Below, piece after piece: positions 12,172 through 25,000 of a stretch of DNA of 64,000 bases (positions are counted from its first letter, which is position 1; each line of letters opens with the position of its first letter). Origin of the DNA: Panonychus citri (lineage: Eukaryota; Arthropoda; Arachnida; Trombidiformes; Tetranychidae). The stretch is taken from positions 4,154,001 to 4,218,000 of the forward strand of contig NW_026515543.1 in assembly GCF_014898815.1 (NCBI RefSeq). The letters are read 5' to 3'. The notes below the pieces were generated by a model that saw only the letters and a program-made list of their open reading frames with translations, was not told the DNA's origin and ran no database searches. Both the position numbers and the translations under genes were made by a program.

Positions 12172-13257
12172 TTTCCGTTGATTAGCAATATTGCCAAATT
12201 TTATGGAAAAACGGGATGATAACGATCCAAAATGATCCAAAAACGAAAATGAGAAAAAGATGAAACAGTTGAAACAGTTGATATATTTTTATCAAGGTGG
12301 ATAAAGATGAAGAAGAAAATCAAAGGGAGAGGGAAAAGAGAACAAAAAAATGAGTAATTTAAAGTTAATAAAGAAAAAAGAAAATTAGAAAAACAGCTAA
12401 ACTTTGATTAATACAATTAACTAATTATCATGGACCTTTGATCGAACTATAAATAATCTTAATGTATCGCGAAGAAGAAACATGATTACAAATGATAGAA
12501 AAAAAGATAAAACCACAAATGATGGAGATTAATTTTTCTTCTGTAATCATCATTAATTCTTCTCTATGTAAGCTTTTTCTCCACTAAAAAAGCATCTTAA
12601 TAGAAGAAAAAAGTGGCGCCTCTTGTGGAAGTAATTAACTGACCACAAGAAGAAACAATTTACAAAGAAAACTAATTTCTATCCAACCAATTCACAATTT
12701 AAACTCTTATAAAATGTTAACAATTAACTAATCACAACAACCGTGACAATCCAATAACAATTAAAAAAAAAGAGAAACAATTGACAAAAAGGTTAATCAA
12801 AACACTGGTCAACTTTTTCTCTCATTTTTGACCCTTAAGATCAGTTGTTAGAGCGAAACTAAAATTAATCAACTTACCTTGATGATGAAGAATCTTTCGT
12901 GTCAGCCCATGAATCCATTGGAAAGACTGTCAACTGTTAAAACGCAAAACGGTAATACAAACAAAGAGAAAAAAAAGAAAAGAAATTAAAACTAATTGTA
13001 ATTCGATTTAAATTAAAAATCAATCAATTGTTACGGTCAAAAGGTAACAAAAGATAATAAATTTTGGATAAGAACGAACGTTGTTCTTATCGAATCCAAG
13101 AGGTGGCGCTGAATCGAAGAAATTTGGTCTCCATTTGCTTTCCGTTTCCTTCTGATTCTAACTAATGTTTATGTTTTTATAGAGTGAAGTTTGAATTTGT
13201 TTTTTTTTCATCTCAAGACTAATTAGTTTTGTTAATCACTTGGAATTAGTCTGAATC
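12172..13257. promoter_or_regulatory. Bidirectional promoter region, innexin B / DAXX
   Basis: Divergent space of 1.1 kb. On the minus strand an ATG-containing segment (12918-12878) ends in a strong GTAAGT donor and could be a 5' exon of innexin B. A GGTGGCGCTG motif that fits the CTCF core is at 13096-13111, about 150 bases before the DAXX start codon, and a weaker one (GTGGCGCCTCTTGTGG) is at 12613-12628. No other gene is seen. Confidence 0.4.
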
Positions 13258-15172
13258 ATGGTGAGTTTAATTTATTAATTGGTTGGTTTTTGTGTTCTCT
13301 TCTAATCCAGTTGTTACTTTTGCTATTGTTTTTTGCTATTGTTTTTTGTTTGGTTTTATCTTAGGTGACATTTGAACAGTTTGTTGAAACTTGTCTCTCT
13401 GAGGTTGTTGATGAAGAAAATCCTGTTGAGAAAATAAATGGTCAGTTAACTGCTTTAAAGACTAAATATGAAAAATCTCCTATATGGAAGAACAAGGCTT
13501 TGGAACAGATATTGGCTCATTACGATCATTCTATTAAATCTGAGGCTGATAAAAATGGTAAACAGTTGGTTTATTATGATTTTAGAGAGGAGTTTAAAAG
13601 ATTGGATAAGTATTTGAATACTTTAAAGAGTAAAGATAAAAAAGAGCGGGCCAAGCTGATGAAAAAAATTAAAGATTTACAAACTCGTATCAAAAAGGAT
13701 TTAAGGAAAATTGATCGATTGGACCAATCTGAGATTTCAATTGATGATTTGGATAATGAAAACTCTGATCATATGAAGAAACAGAAATATGAACAGAGAG
13801 TTAAACGTTTCTCAAACAAGTTACTCCGTCTTCAAGGTGCTAAAGAATCAGCTCGTTTACTTGATCAAGTCTACAAATATACCGGTACAGAATATCCAGA
13901 ATTAAATGAATCAATCTCAACCAAATATCGTGCGATCATGCAGAAAAAGTACAAAGGTAAAATCCCTCAACGGCCGATGAATTCAACACCAAGTATTGCA
14001 GATATCACGGAGCTCATTGACAAATTTTGTACTGAGAAGAATATTCCAATCGCCGACAAGGCTGAATTGGCTTTAAAAATCACTGGCGATATTATAAACG
14101 AAGTCCAAAGGCGCCGTGTATTAGAAGTGCTCGAGATGATGAACGATTACGAACATGACTCTCACCTTCGACCTGATTCAGTACCAGATCTCGCTGATGA
14201 AGAATTGAATAAAAGGCTGATCAGCAATGAAGAAAAAGGTCGAGATAGTTTTATTAAGAAAAGAGAAGAACTGAAAAAAAAGTTGGACTCTGTGGAAGCG
14301 GGAGATATTGGAGGCGAAGAAGGAACTGCCAGTGAAGAAGAGGAAGATGATGATGATGACATGTTAGAAGATGGACTTGATGAAGATGAAGATGAAGAGA
14401 TCAGTGAAGATGAAGTCATGGAAACCAATGAAGCCAATCCTGAGGATGATGAAGATGATGATCCAATTCTTTTAGGTTAGCAGTGGTTAACAGAATTGAC
14501 TCCTTGAAAATAAAAAAGAAAAGGTTATTCTTATTAAATTGTTATTTCTTTTTAGATGAAGCAGCACCAACTGTAAATGGGAACATCAAAGCTGCAGAAA
14601 CATCGTCGTCTAATGACAACAAGAAACGATCTCTTGATACTAATGGAACAGAGACAAATGGAGATGAACCATCAAAAAAGATCAAAGTTACAGAATCTCA
14701 ATTGGAATCAAATTCCGAGAAAAAAGAAGAAATCTCTTCAATTGAAAAGAACGGAGAAGTTGAAATGAAAGAAGAGCCTAAAAGCGAGCCAAAGGAAGAG
14801 CCAAAAGAGGAAAAAGTCGAAATAACCGAGAAGACCAAAGAAGAAAAAGATGAACCAATTGAAGACCAAAGTACCAAAATTTCCACCGAACTTAAAGAAG
14901 AAGAAAAAAAAGAAGAAGTAAAAAAGGAAGAATCAACAACAATTAACGATCAACCAGAAAATGCACAAAGTTCATCGGCGAAAGTGGAAACAGATGAACC
15001 AAAATCAGAAGCAATTAAAAGCGAAGTTGAAACTGATTCTAATCAATTAAAAACAAACAAATCTGAAGTCGATAACAATATTAAAATTGTTGATCTCGAA
15101 GAGGAAAATCGAACTATGGATGACCAATCCAATGTCGATGATGATGACGATGATGTTATTTGTTTAGATTAA
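13258..15172 (+). CDS. DAXX: DAXX-like H3.3 histone chaperone
   Basis: Exons 13258-13260 (only the ATG), 13365-14475 and 14556-15172, 576 residues. DAXX deposits histone H3.3-H4 and acts in nuclear bodies and transcriptional repression. The helical histone-binding region is clear: RLLDQVYKYTGTEYPELN and RRRVLEVLEMMNDYEHDSHL match the conserved human blocks (RYPEVN; RRHLDLIYNFGCHLTDDYRP). It is followed by the LADEELNKRLISNEEKGRDS segment, a long Asp/Glu tract typical of DAXX, and a Lys/Glu-rich tail. The C-terminus DDDDDDVICLD is an acidic-flanked SUMO-interacting motif, as at the end of human DAXX, and KIVDLEEE is a second candidate. Start codon and body are separated by a 104-bp phase 0 intron. 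Confidence 0.9.
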
Positions 15173-15565
15173 ATTTTCTATCTAACCCTCTTCCAAGCAA
15201 TTAACTTTACCTTGTCATTCACTTTGAAATCATCTTGATTGTCAATAACTCTTAACAATTATCGATTTTATCTTCTTTTTTTTCTAAATCTTGTTAATTA
15301 CTTTGTTACTTTCAACTGTATAATAACATGGTAACAAAATCTTATTTTTCTCTCTCCCGCTCTCTTCTCATACTCTCTCATTTTTATCATCATCACATGA
15401 TTGTTAAAGTGAGAGCGAGGATGAGAGAGAAATAGAAAAAAAAATCTAAAGTGAAGAAAACATTATTTTCTATTACAGTTTTTTTTTCTCGTTTCAGTCA
15501 AAAGTTAATTTATTTTAATTCTCTTTGTTATCGTAATCATAACGCACATCAAAGGAAAATCAATT
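15173..15565. other. DAXX-AMT spacer with a purine/pyrimidine inverted element
   Basis: No gene is visible in this 393-base spacer between two genes on the same strand. A CT-rich tract at 15348-15381 is followed by a GA-rich tract at 15406-15435 that could pair imperfectly with it. The rest is AT-rich UTR-like sequence. Confidence 0.4.
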
Positions 15566-17133
15566 ATGTTCAACAATTTATCCTCCAAGTTAAATATTGT
15601 CAATGAAACAATTTTAATCCGTCGTCTCTTCACTTTACAAGCGAAACTTAATCCAAATAAAGTACAACTTGTTAATCATTCAACTGAATCAAGTGTCGAT
15701 TTAAAAGTGACTCAACTTAACAAATTCCATGTCAACAATGGAGGTAAAATGGTTCCGTTCGCTGGCTACTCGATGCCAGTTCTTTATTCTGACCTGACGA
15801 CCAAAGATTCGCATCTTCACACTCGATCGAAAGCTTCGCTCTTCGATGTGTCTCATATGCTTCAGACTCGAATCCATGGGAAGGACAGATTCCAATTCGC
15901 GAATGATTTAACTGTCACTGATGTTTTCTCTTTAGCTCCTAATCAAGGTTCTCTTTCGTTGTTTACTAATTGTTCTGGTGGGATAATCGATGATTTAATT
16001 GTTACCAACACATCGTCTTCTTATGTTTACATTGTTTCCAATGCTGGTTGTATGGAGAAAGATAAAAGTCTAATGAGGAATCATTGTGATCGCCTCAGGG
16101 GTCAAGGGAAAGATGTTACAATTGAATTTATTAATGATCAATATTCATTGATTGCTCTTCAAGGACCAGAAGCTGCTAATTGCTTACAGTCTCATGTTGA
16201 TTGTGATCTTAATAGCCTTTACTTCATGTACTCAACCATCGGATCGATTGCCGGAGTTGCCGATTGTCGGATCACTCGATGTGGTTACACTGGTGAAGAT
16301 GGATTCGAGTTGAGTATTCCCAATGATTCAGTTCAGTTAGTTGTTGAATCATTGATCGACTCATCTGATGGGACAATCAAATTAGCAGGTTAGTTAATCA
16401 TTTGCTTTTCTAACGAATTGTTTCTTGGATCAATTAGCTGAAAAACTCTACAGTTAATCTTATTTTCTGATCAATTGGTTATTCTATCTCCGTTTCTAAT
16501 CACTTGAGTTTGATAATCATAACTGATTGTGATGAGTTAATCACATTGTATATGTTCAATGTTGTTTTGATGAGATTATTCTCATCTAATTGCTATCTAA
16601 TAATTAGAATCATTGACAAAGTGATCATTCAATTGTTTCAATAGATTTGATTTTCTTTTTCTTTTTGATTAATTGTTTAAGGTCTTGGAGCTCGAGATAC
16701 TCTTAGACTTGAAGCTGGTCTTTGCTTGTATGGTAATGATATTGACGAGGAAACTACCCCAGTAGAAGCTGGTTTAGTTTGGACAATTAGTAAATCACGA
16801 AGAGAGAGGAAAGATTTCCCTGGAGCTGAGATAATCATGAAACAGTTAAAAGATAAACCGACAAAACGGAGAGTAGGTTTGAAAAGTGTTACTAAAGGTC
16901 CAGCGGCAAGACAAGGGGCATCGATCATAGAGGCTGAAACTGGTCAAGAAATTGGTAAAGTGACAAGTGGTTGTCCATCTCCTTCTTTGAACGCTAATCT
17001 TTCAATGGGCTACATAAAAACTGGTAAAGGTAAAATCGGCTCAACTGTTAAATGTTTAATCAGAAATAAACATTATGAGTTTGAAGTAACAAAAATGCCT
17101 TTTGTACCATCCCAATATTATATTAAACAATAA
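15566..17133 (+). CDS. AMT: Aminomethyltransferase, glycine cleavage T-protein
   Basis: Exons 15566-16388 and 16682-17133, 424 residues (human 403). It transfers the methylene group from the aminomethyl-lipoyl H-protein to tetrahydrofolate in the mitochondrial glycine cleavage system. Conserved blocks are NQGSLSLFTNCSGGIIDDLI, the VSNAGCMEKD block, ITRCGYTGEDGFELS, LGARDTLRLEAGLCLYGNDI, TTPVEAGLVWTI, and the tail TSGCPSPSLN...KMPFVPSQYY. The first 30 or so residues are Ser/Arg/Lys-rich without acidic clusters (IRRLFTLQAKLNPNK), consistent with a mitochondrial presequence. The 3' end is only 88 bases from the converging RPL37 stop, so their 3' UTRs probably overlap. MTHFD-type gene at 56709 belongs to the same one-carbon pathway but is not linked to it. 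Confidence 0.97.
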
Positions 17134-17221
17134 CCGATAAACCATTAAAAGTCTTGAAAAGTTGATGTTTTTTAAATTATCTTTTTTTATTGATTACCAC
17201 GATCTATTAGTTGAAGCAAGA

Positions 17222-17744
17222 TTATTTAGCTGATGAAGCTTGTTGTTGCTGTTGTTGCTGTTGGGGAGCTTTGATAGGAGCACTTCGGAAACCATTACGG
17301 AAACGTCTATGAACTCTTCGCAAGTGTCGGCAACGTCCAGTTCCAGTGGTCTTCCTCCTAATAGCTTTTACAGACCAGTTAACTGTGCAAGATGGCAAAA
17401 AAAGGTAAGAAAATTTAGTTAAATAACTATAATAGTTTAAACCGGTGTTAAATTAACAAAGAATCACATTGTAACTTACATTTACGTATCCTTCTGTCTG
17501 GATAACCACATGATGCACATTTACATTTCTGAATGTGATATGAAGATCGACCGCATCGTCTACACAATGTATGGGTCTTATTTCTTCGTTTACCAAAAGA
17601 TGAGGTACCTTTGGTCTAAATTAAAAGAGAACAAAAAAAAGTGATGAAGAATAAGATTCAAAGAAAATGATAAACAACATCAAAGAGAAAACAATGAAAA
17701 AAACATATTCCAAGCCAAAGAGCCACACGAATTCAACTTACCAT
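17222..17744 (-). CDS. RPL37: 60S ribosomal protein L37 (eL37)
   Basis: Exons 17744-17742 (ATG alone), 17615-17480 and 17382-17222, 99 residues (human 97). It is a structural component of the large ribosomal subunit. The start TKGTSSFGKRRNKTHTLCRR is essentially identical to the family. The zinc-binding cysteines are visible as CRRCG and CKCASCG, and FNWSVKAIRRKTTGTGRCRH matches the conserved core. The tail has a short polyglutamine stretch (PQQQQQQQASSAK), unlike the human Ala/Ser tail. Separation of the ATG by the first intron is common in ribosomal-protein genes. Confidence 0.97.
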
Positions 17745-18368
17745 GTTTACTTTGTTACAAACCTACAATTAACAAATTAAATTAACAATTAATTAATTGG
17801 TAAACTAAATTTAATTTAGAAACAACCAAATGTAAAAAAACACTTTTATTTTGAAATCATTCAAGTCTCAACCATTTGATTTTCCGTTTCCGGATTGTTA
17901 CCGAGGAGATAAAAAGGCGACACCTGGCGAGGGAATTTGCCGCTTTTTTTGAGAAATTCAAATGAGATAAATTTTCAATTTTTTTCGTTTTCGTTTTCTA
18001 TTGATTTTCACAACCTTAAGTATCCTAAGAAATATAAGATAATGAATTTGAAGGCAGCGTTGAATTAGTTAAATGAACTGGATTAGTTTTATTATTTTGC
18101 TTGTGAAAAAAGTTCGAAAGTTTTGATAATTTTCATTCTCGGACGATGTCAAGTCAACAAAAATACAAATCTATCGGTTTCACCGAACTGTACATTCCAT
18201 TTGAAAGATTGATGTACAGCGGTATCGAAAAATTGAATCGGTAAAAATGGAAAGAAAAAAAAGGTTAATTTGTTTGATTGTTTCAATTGATAATTAAACA
18301 CTGTGTGAATTTATATAAACTAGATAATAATTAACTAGTCGACGACTAAGAAAAGGGTTAAATTTGCT
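17745..18368. other. Intergenic region, RPL37 promoter and AMPK copy 1 3' flank
   Basis: No further gene seen. The part near 17745 is the RPL37 upstream region; the part near 18368 is downstream of the AMPK-alpha stop. A short plus-strand open stretch around 18143-18240 has no recognisable homology. Confidence 0.45.
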
Positions 18369-20824
18369 CTAACGAGCAAGTTGAGTGATAAGTGAAGCAC
18401 ACATTTCAAAAAAGTCCATAACATGATGTAAATGAGGTTGAGTGAAATAAGGATCATTCGATACGCTGCCGATTGAATGGGCTGGTGTGATTGTCGAGCT
18501 GTTTCCACCCAATTGTTCACTTTTCTCTTCCGCTATTGTTTTCCCACAAACAGCTAAATCGCTTCCAATTGTCTCATCAGTCTCTTTACGTTCAGTGTCT
18601 TCGAAACTCGGTAATGATTTAAAATCGAGAAGATAACTCTTATGATCGACTTGGTAAAGTTGTAAGGCCATTTTGATGAAGCGACCTGATTGTGAACTTT
18701 TCCTTCGAGCACGAACATTGAATGGGTTTACAATTTTCCATTCCTAAGATACAAATAAATTTAAGATAAAATAAGAATTGGATATAAATAATCAAACAAT
18801 TAATCCATCTATTGATTGATATACTAACCATATCAAGAGTTTTCATTGCTTTGAAAACTTCATTCATGATGTCATTTGGTTTACTTTGGGATCGAATACC
18901 TAAAGTAAGTAATTAAGGGATAGAAGATAATTAGTTTAATAGAATGTCGATCAACTGATTAGTTACCTAAATGCCATTTCGCTTTTTTCATCGGTGTTCC
19001 TTTTATTGGCTTTTCGGGGATATTGGTCACATTCGAGCCACTATATAATCTTGGACGACCACCGACATTCATTCCATATCGAGAAGGACTATCGTAGTAT
19101 GAGGGCGGAGGAGGTGATGAGGCCACATAAAAGTCTTTAATGTCCAATTTTGATGTTTCGTCTTCGATTCTCTTATTATCGATTATTAAATTATAAGCAA
19201 TTGCCAATTGATCATGAGGATCACCACTTAAAAGGGAACTATGAACTTCTTTATCAGAAACACCAAATTTCTAGAAAATCATTCAAATCAAATCAGGTGA
19301 TTGATGGATTAATTAGTTTACAATTTATTCCCGATAATTGTTACTTACCTCACAAACATCTTTAACTGCAGTTATATCAATAATCGATGCATCTGATTCA
19401 CTTGGAATTGGAAACAAATAACCAGGTAAATCTTTTTTGAACCAATCATGATTTCTAAAGTAAGTCAAATATTAAAAATATTAATCAGTTTATTGCAAAG
19501 TTAAATAAATTGAATATAATTACTTGATATCTTCCATTGTTGCTCTTTTAATTGGATCGACTTGTAACATATGAACCAATAAATCAACTGTCGTTTTGTT
19601 CAAATAATCGGGAATCGGGAATATACCAGCTGAAAATTCATATAACAAATTTAAAAGACCAAAATTAATTAATTTCTTCCCTGAATTGATGATAATATTT
19701 ACTTTTAATTTTTCGGAAAAGTGATGGAACATGTTCATCATCGAATGGTAAAGTTCCGCAAAGAAGAGCATATAGAATGACCCCTGCACTCCAAATGTCC
19801 ACTTCGGGTCCAGCATATAATTTGCCCGAAATCACTTCCGGAGCTGCGTAATTAGGTGACCCACAAGAGGTTCTTAGGAATTCTCCGTCCATCATCATGT
19901 TAGAAAGGCCGAAATCGGCGATTTTAACACATTGGTTTGAATCGAGCAACAAATTCTCGGGCTTTAAATCTCGATGAACGACCATATGACGATGACAATA
20001 ATCAACACCGGAGATAATTTGTTGGAAAAATCTTCTTGCTTCCGATTCCTTCAATTTCCCATGTTTAACAATATATTCAAATAATTCACCACCAGAAACA
20101 TATTCCATCACCATGAAAATATCAGAAGGAGTACTAATCACTTGGTAACTATAGCAAATAGAAATAATCAATGTAAGTCATACTTGGAGCTTCATCTTGA
20201 ATAATTAATGTGAATCGATCCCAAAAGAGTTAAATTGATTATCATAACACACTAATTCTTATCACTTCATTAATCAGGGACTCCTCTGTTTAATCAAAAT
20301 TAATTGGGTCACTTCAATATCAGAAATTACTACCAATCGTTCAAAGATGTTGATTGCAAGCTCTCTACTAATTGTTTCGCCTTAAAAACCGATTATTAAA
20401 TGAAACCCATAATTCATCAATTCACATCAACTCGATGAAAAGGTAAAGAGGTTGTATAGGTGATTAATTAACGATAATCAATTACAGTTTGATAATATGA
20501 GGATGATGAAACAATTTGAGATTCTGTATCTCTCTCCGTATTTTACCAACAACATCAAGATTTTTGATCTTCTCTCGATTCAATATCTTAACAGCGACTT
20601 TGTGTCCAGTTAATTGATGAGTGGCAGCTAAATAGAAACACAAAGGATGAGATAGAAAACAGAAACAATTAAATATCTCCAACAATTGATTAGGTGATTG
20701 ATGGAATCAACTCACTTTTAACTTTACCAAAAGTACCAACACCAAGAGTTTCACCTAAAATGTAATGACCAATTTTAATTAATGGCTGCTGATTTTGAAT
20801 TGATCGATCGGATGATGAAGACAT
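18369..20824 (-). CDS. PRKAA: AMPK catalytic subunit alpha, copy 1
   Basis: Eight exons: 20824-20716, 20627-20486, 20148-19703, 19629-19524, 19454-19349, 19270-18967, 18899-18829, 18743-18369. They give 552 residues, the same length as human alpha-2. The cytosolic Ser/Thr kinase senses a low energy state and restrains mTORC1 and anabolic enzymes. Visible motifs are the glycine loop GETLGVGTFGKV, ATP lysine Lys50 (HKVAVKIL), HRDLKPEN, DFGLSN, and activation-loop Thr177 in LRTSCGSPNYAAPE (human Thr172). These are followed by the UBA-like autoinhibitory region around residues 290-345 and the beta/gamma-binding C-terminal domain (WKIVNPFNVRARRKSSQSG ... FFEMCASLITQLA). It lies head-to-tail with copy 2. 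Kinase exon 3 is identical between copies, but the linker in exon 6 and the Ser/Thr loop in exon 8 differ. Confidence 0.97.
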
Positions 20825-22066
20825 TTTCAAGGTGATTGATGATCAACAATAATAATATACAATAGATAAAAAGAAAATCAAATAGAAACAAAGAGAAAAA
20901 TGAAAAAAGAGAAGAGGAAAAACACCAAAAATCTTATTGTCCAATCACGATAATTGTTGGTTTAATTTTCTAATCACTAGAAACAAATGTAAATCTCTAC
21001 ATTTTAATTAATCCATTTAAAGGATAATCGATGATTAAACAAGTTGATTAGCAAAGGAAATTGAGGAAAATAATATTAATTGAGCAAAAAGAAACTTCCA
21101 TTAAATGTAAACAAAAACATCAGAGAAAATGAAAAATAATAACAAGAGAGAGAAAAATAATCACATGATTGAGAGAGAAAAAAAGAAAACATGTTCTCTC
21201 TCTTTCTCTTTCTCTGTCTCTTTGTTGATTATTATTTTGATGATTTTTATGTGATGCAGTTAATTAGAATTGTGATTAAATTTAATTCTCTTTTTCATCG
21301 TTAATCGTTAATTGGGGAAAAGATTAATCAATTTAAAAGAAATAATTTCTCATCTGGTTGATTAATTTTCTTTCATTTTTGTTTCCTCTTCTTGTTTCTT
21401 ATCCTTGGAGGAAATTTAATCAACTCTAAATGTTTGTTGTTTATTAAATTGTCACAATTAATTTAATTTGATCAATTCTTCGAGTTAACCTTGACTTTGT
21501 TCATTTTAAATTGTTAATTGTCCAAATTGTGGAGATTTGATTACTCGAAATGTTTGTATTTTTAATTTGTTTTCTTGCTCGAATCTCTTTGTTTTCATAA
21601 TCATCTTTTTCTTGTCTTGGTTTTGTTAATTAGAAGAATTAATTACAATTTAACTCTTTTATTCATTTATTATTAATTCTCTGTACAAATTTGGTAACAA
21701 CATCCAATGAATTTAAATTTAATTTCATCAATAACAGTGTATTTACATTAATAGTTTGTGATCTGATTGCAATCTTATTGGCAACGATTGTGACAATTTC
21801 CAACTTGATGTAAATTCAATCAGCAGAAATAATTAGTTAATTATTAGATATTGTTACTTAATTGGTGTATTGTTAGTGTACTTTCTGTTTTCAATAAGTT
21901 AAGAATATAATTAATTTGATGAGTTCGTAGACTTTTCTGTCTTAGTTAAAGTGAATTTACAGTAGAACCAAATTAAACTTTTTCATTTGCGATTCAATTG
22001 AAAATTTAAATATCAACACTAATCTTTTTAACAAACTAAACTATTAACTAATCAACGAAGATTATT
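20825..22066. other. Spacer between the two AMPK-alpha genes
   Basis: 1.24 kb of AT-rich sequence with no coding exon recognised. It must contain the copy 1 promoter and the copy 2 3' flank. A GA-rich stretch followed by a CT-rich stretch at about 21150-21225 could form an imperfect hairpin. Confidence 0.45.
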
Positions 22067-25000
22067 TCAACGAGCTAATTGGGTAATTAGTGAAGCACAC
22101 ATTTCAAAAAAATCCATAACATGATGTAGGTGAGATTTAGACGAGTATGGATCGTTTATCGAATTGTTAATTGTCAGGGTTGGAGTAATTGTTGTGTTTA
22201 AATTGTCACCATCGGCACCTTCTCCTTTGTCTTCGTTAACTGATTCTCCACCGGTGCCCGTTTCTCCTTCAATTGAATCCTCAGTGTTTTCTTTGCTCTC
22301 TGTATCTTCAACACTTGGTAACGATTTAAAATCAAGAAGGAAACTCTTATGATCGACTTGGTAAAGTTGTAAGGCCATTTTGATGAAGCGACCTGATTGT
22401 GAACTTTTCCTTCGAGCACGAACATTGAATGGGTTTACAATTTTCCATTCCTAAGATACAAATAAATTTAAGATACAATAACAATTGGATATAAATAATC
22501 AAACAATTAATCCATCTATTGATTGATATACTAACCATATCAAGAGTTTTCATTGCTTTGAAAACTTCATTCATGATGTCATTTGGTTTACTTTGGGATC
22601 GAATACCTAAAGTAAGTAATTAAGGGATAGAAGATAATTAGTTTAATAGAATGTCGATCAACTGATTAGTTACCTAAATGCCATTTCGCTTTTTTCATCG
22701 GTGTTCCTTTCGATGATTTTTCTACACTGGAACTTAGACTTGAGCCACTAAAGAGCCGCGTACGATTGAGGACATTTATACCGAATCGAGAAGGACTATC
22801 ATAGTATGAGGGCGGAGGAGGTGATGAGGCCACATAAAAGTCTTTAATGTCCAATTTTGATGTTTCGTCTTCGATTCTCTTGTTATCAATTATTAAATTA
22901 TAAGCAATTGCCAATTGATCATGAGGATCACCACTTAAAAGGGAACTATGAACTTCTTTATCAGAAACACCAAATTTCTAGAAAATCAGTCAAAGCAAAT
23001 CAGGTTATTGATGGATTAATTATTAATAGTTTACAATTTATTCTTGTTAATTGTTACTTACCTCACAGACTTCTTTGATTGCAGTTATATCAATAATCGA
23101 TGCATCTGATTCACTTGGAATTGGAAACAAATAACCAGGTAAATCTTTTTTGAACCAATCATGATTTCTAAAGTAAAACAAAGATTAAAATATTAATTAG
23201 TTGATTATAAACACCAAGAAACAATTAGTAAATCATCCAACGAGATAAAGAGATCTAGAATCTATTTCATCCTTTGTAAACTATTCTAATTACAATTGCT
23301 CCTCTTTAAATCATGTCATATGCCCATGAAGTTGCTAAAATATTGAGATGGTAAAGTGAAATGATTAAGTTGTTTTCATGTCAATGAAATGAAATTAACG
23401 AAATTAAACTAATCAACAATCTAATCAGCTCATCGTATTGAATTTGTGAGCATTGATTACTTCATATTCAATTGTATCGTTTTTGTTACATCCAATTAAT
23501 TGTTTTCATTTCAATTTTTATCGTTGTTATTATCAAGCTGAATTGTTGCATCACAATCAAACAAGGACTTGTTTTTAATTGTTAATAATGTTCAGAGAAG
23601 TGAAATAATTATGATTATCAAGTAAATTATTGGGGATGTGAACACAATGATAATTAAAAACGATTGATAATTATTTTTATCAATAGTTTGTGATAAGTTA
23701 AATTTGATCAGAATTGAAAATCAATTGGTATTAAACTGTGATCATTTGAAGAGTTTTGATTGTTGAAGAAAAAAGTTTCACTAATTGTTATTGAATTGCG
23801 ATCAAAATGAAAGGATTTATCCTCACAGTGTCTTTATTAATTAGTAAGTTGATTGTTGATAAACTTTAATTCCAAATGTGATTCGATTGATATTCAATTG
23901 TTATGATTAACTCATTTCTTTTTCTAGTGATAAATTGCTGCTCAATTGATTGTCAAGCTTCAAGGGAAACTGATTTTCTGTCTCAATTAACAACTCAATA
24001 TGATCCATCCTTGATTGTCCCGTTGTTTAAAGATTCAATTAATCAACGGATTAAATCAATTGTTGAGATTCGGCAAGAAGGTAATATTAATTTGGATCAA
24101 AGTGCTTTCTGTAATATTACACTTCAATCATTGGCTTTGCTTCACGATTTAATTGGTAAATCATTTAATCCTTCAACTCAAGATTTAAGGGTGAAACCTG
24201 ATGTTTCAGTGATTAAAGAATTGCGATATTTAATCAAACAATATGAGACGATTATTAACTTATTCAACTATGAATTACAATTCTCAAGGTATCCACAATT
24301 ATCTGTTGAAACACCAGAATCTTTAATCAAATTGTTGAAAACTAAAAACTCTGATTGGATTAAGATGAAAACACTACAATCAATTGATAAATATATCAAT
24401 GATTTACAATCAATAATTAACTCGTCATCAACTGAGGTGAACAATTATCAAACAACATTAGCTCAATTGTCATTGAAACAGTTAATTTCACTAAAAGATG
24501 AACTTAAATCAATAACAACTTACAATTATGTTAACAATAATCAACCACTTTCTAACTTTCTGGATAAATTTCAAATCGTAATTAAGATTTTTGCAGATTC
24601 ACAATTTATGTGATTCATTGATTGGAAATTTTCACTTCAAGATTGGGCTTTTGTTTCACAATTACTAAATTAAATTGAATAAATTGATTATAATTACTTG
24701 ATATCTTCCATTGTTGCTCTTTTAATTGGATCGACTTGTAACATATGAACCAATAAATCAACTGTCGTTTTGTTCAAATAATCGGGAATCGGGAATATAC
24801 CAGCTGAAAATTCATATAACAAATTTAAAAGAACAAAATTAATTAATTTTTTTCCTTGAATTGATCGTAATATTTACTTTTAATTTTTCGGAAAAGTGAT
24901 GGAACATGTTCATCATCGAATGGTAAAGTTCCGCAAAGAAGAGCATATAGAATGACCCCTGCACTCCAAATGTCCACTTCGGGTCCAGCATATAATTTGC

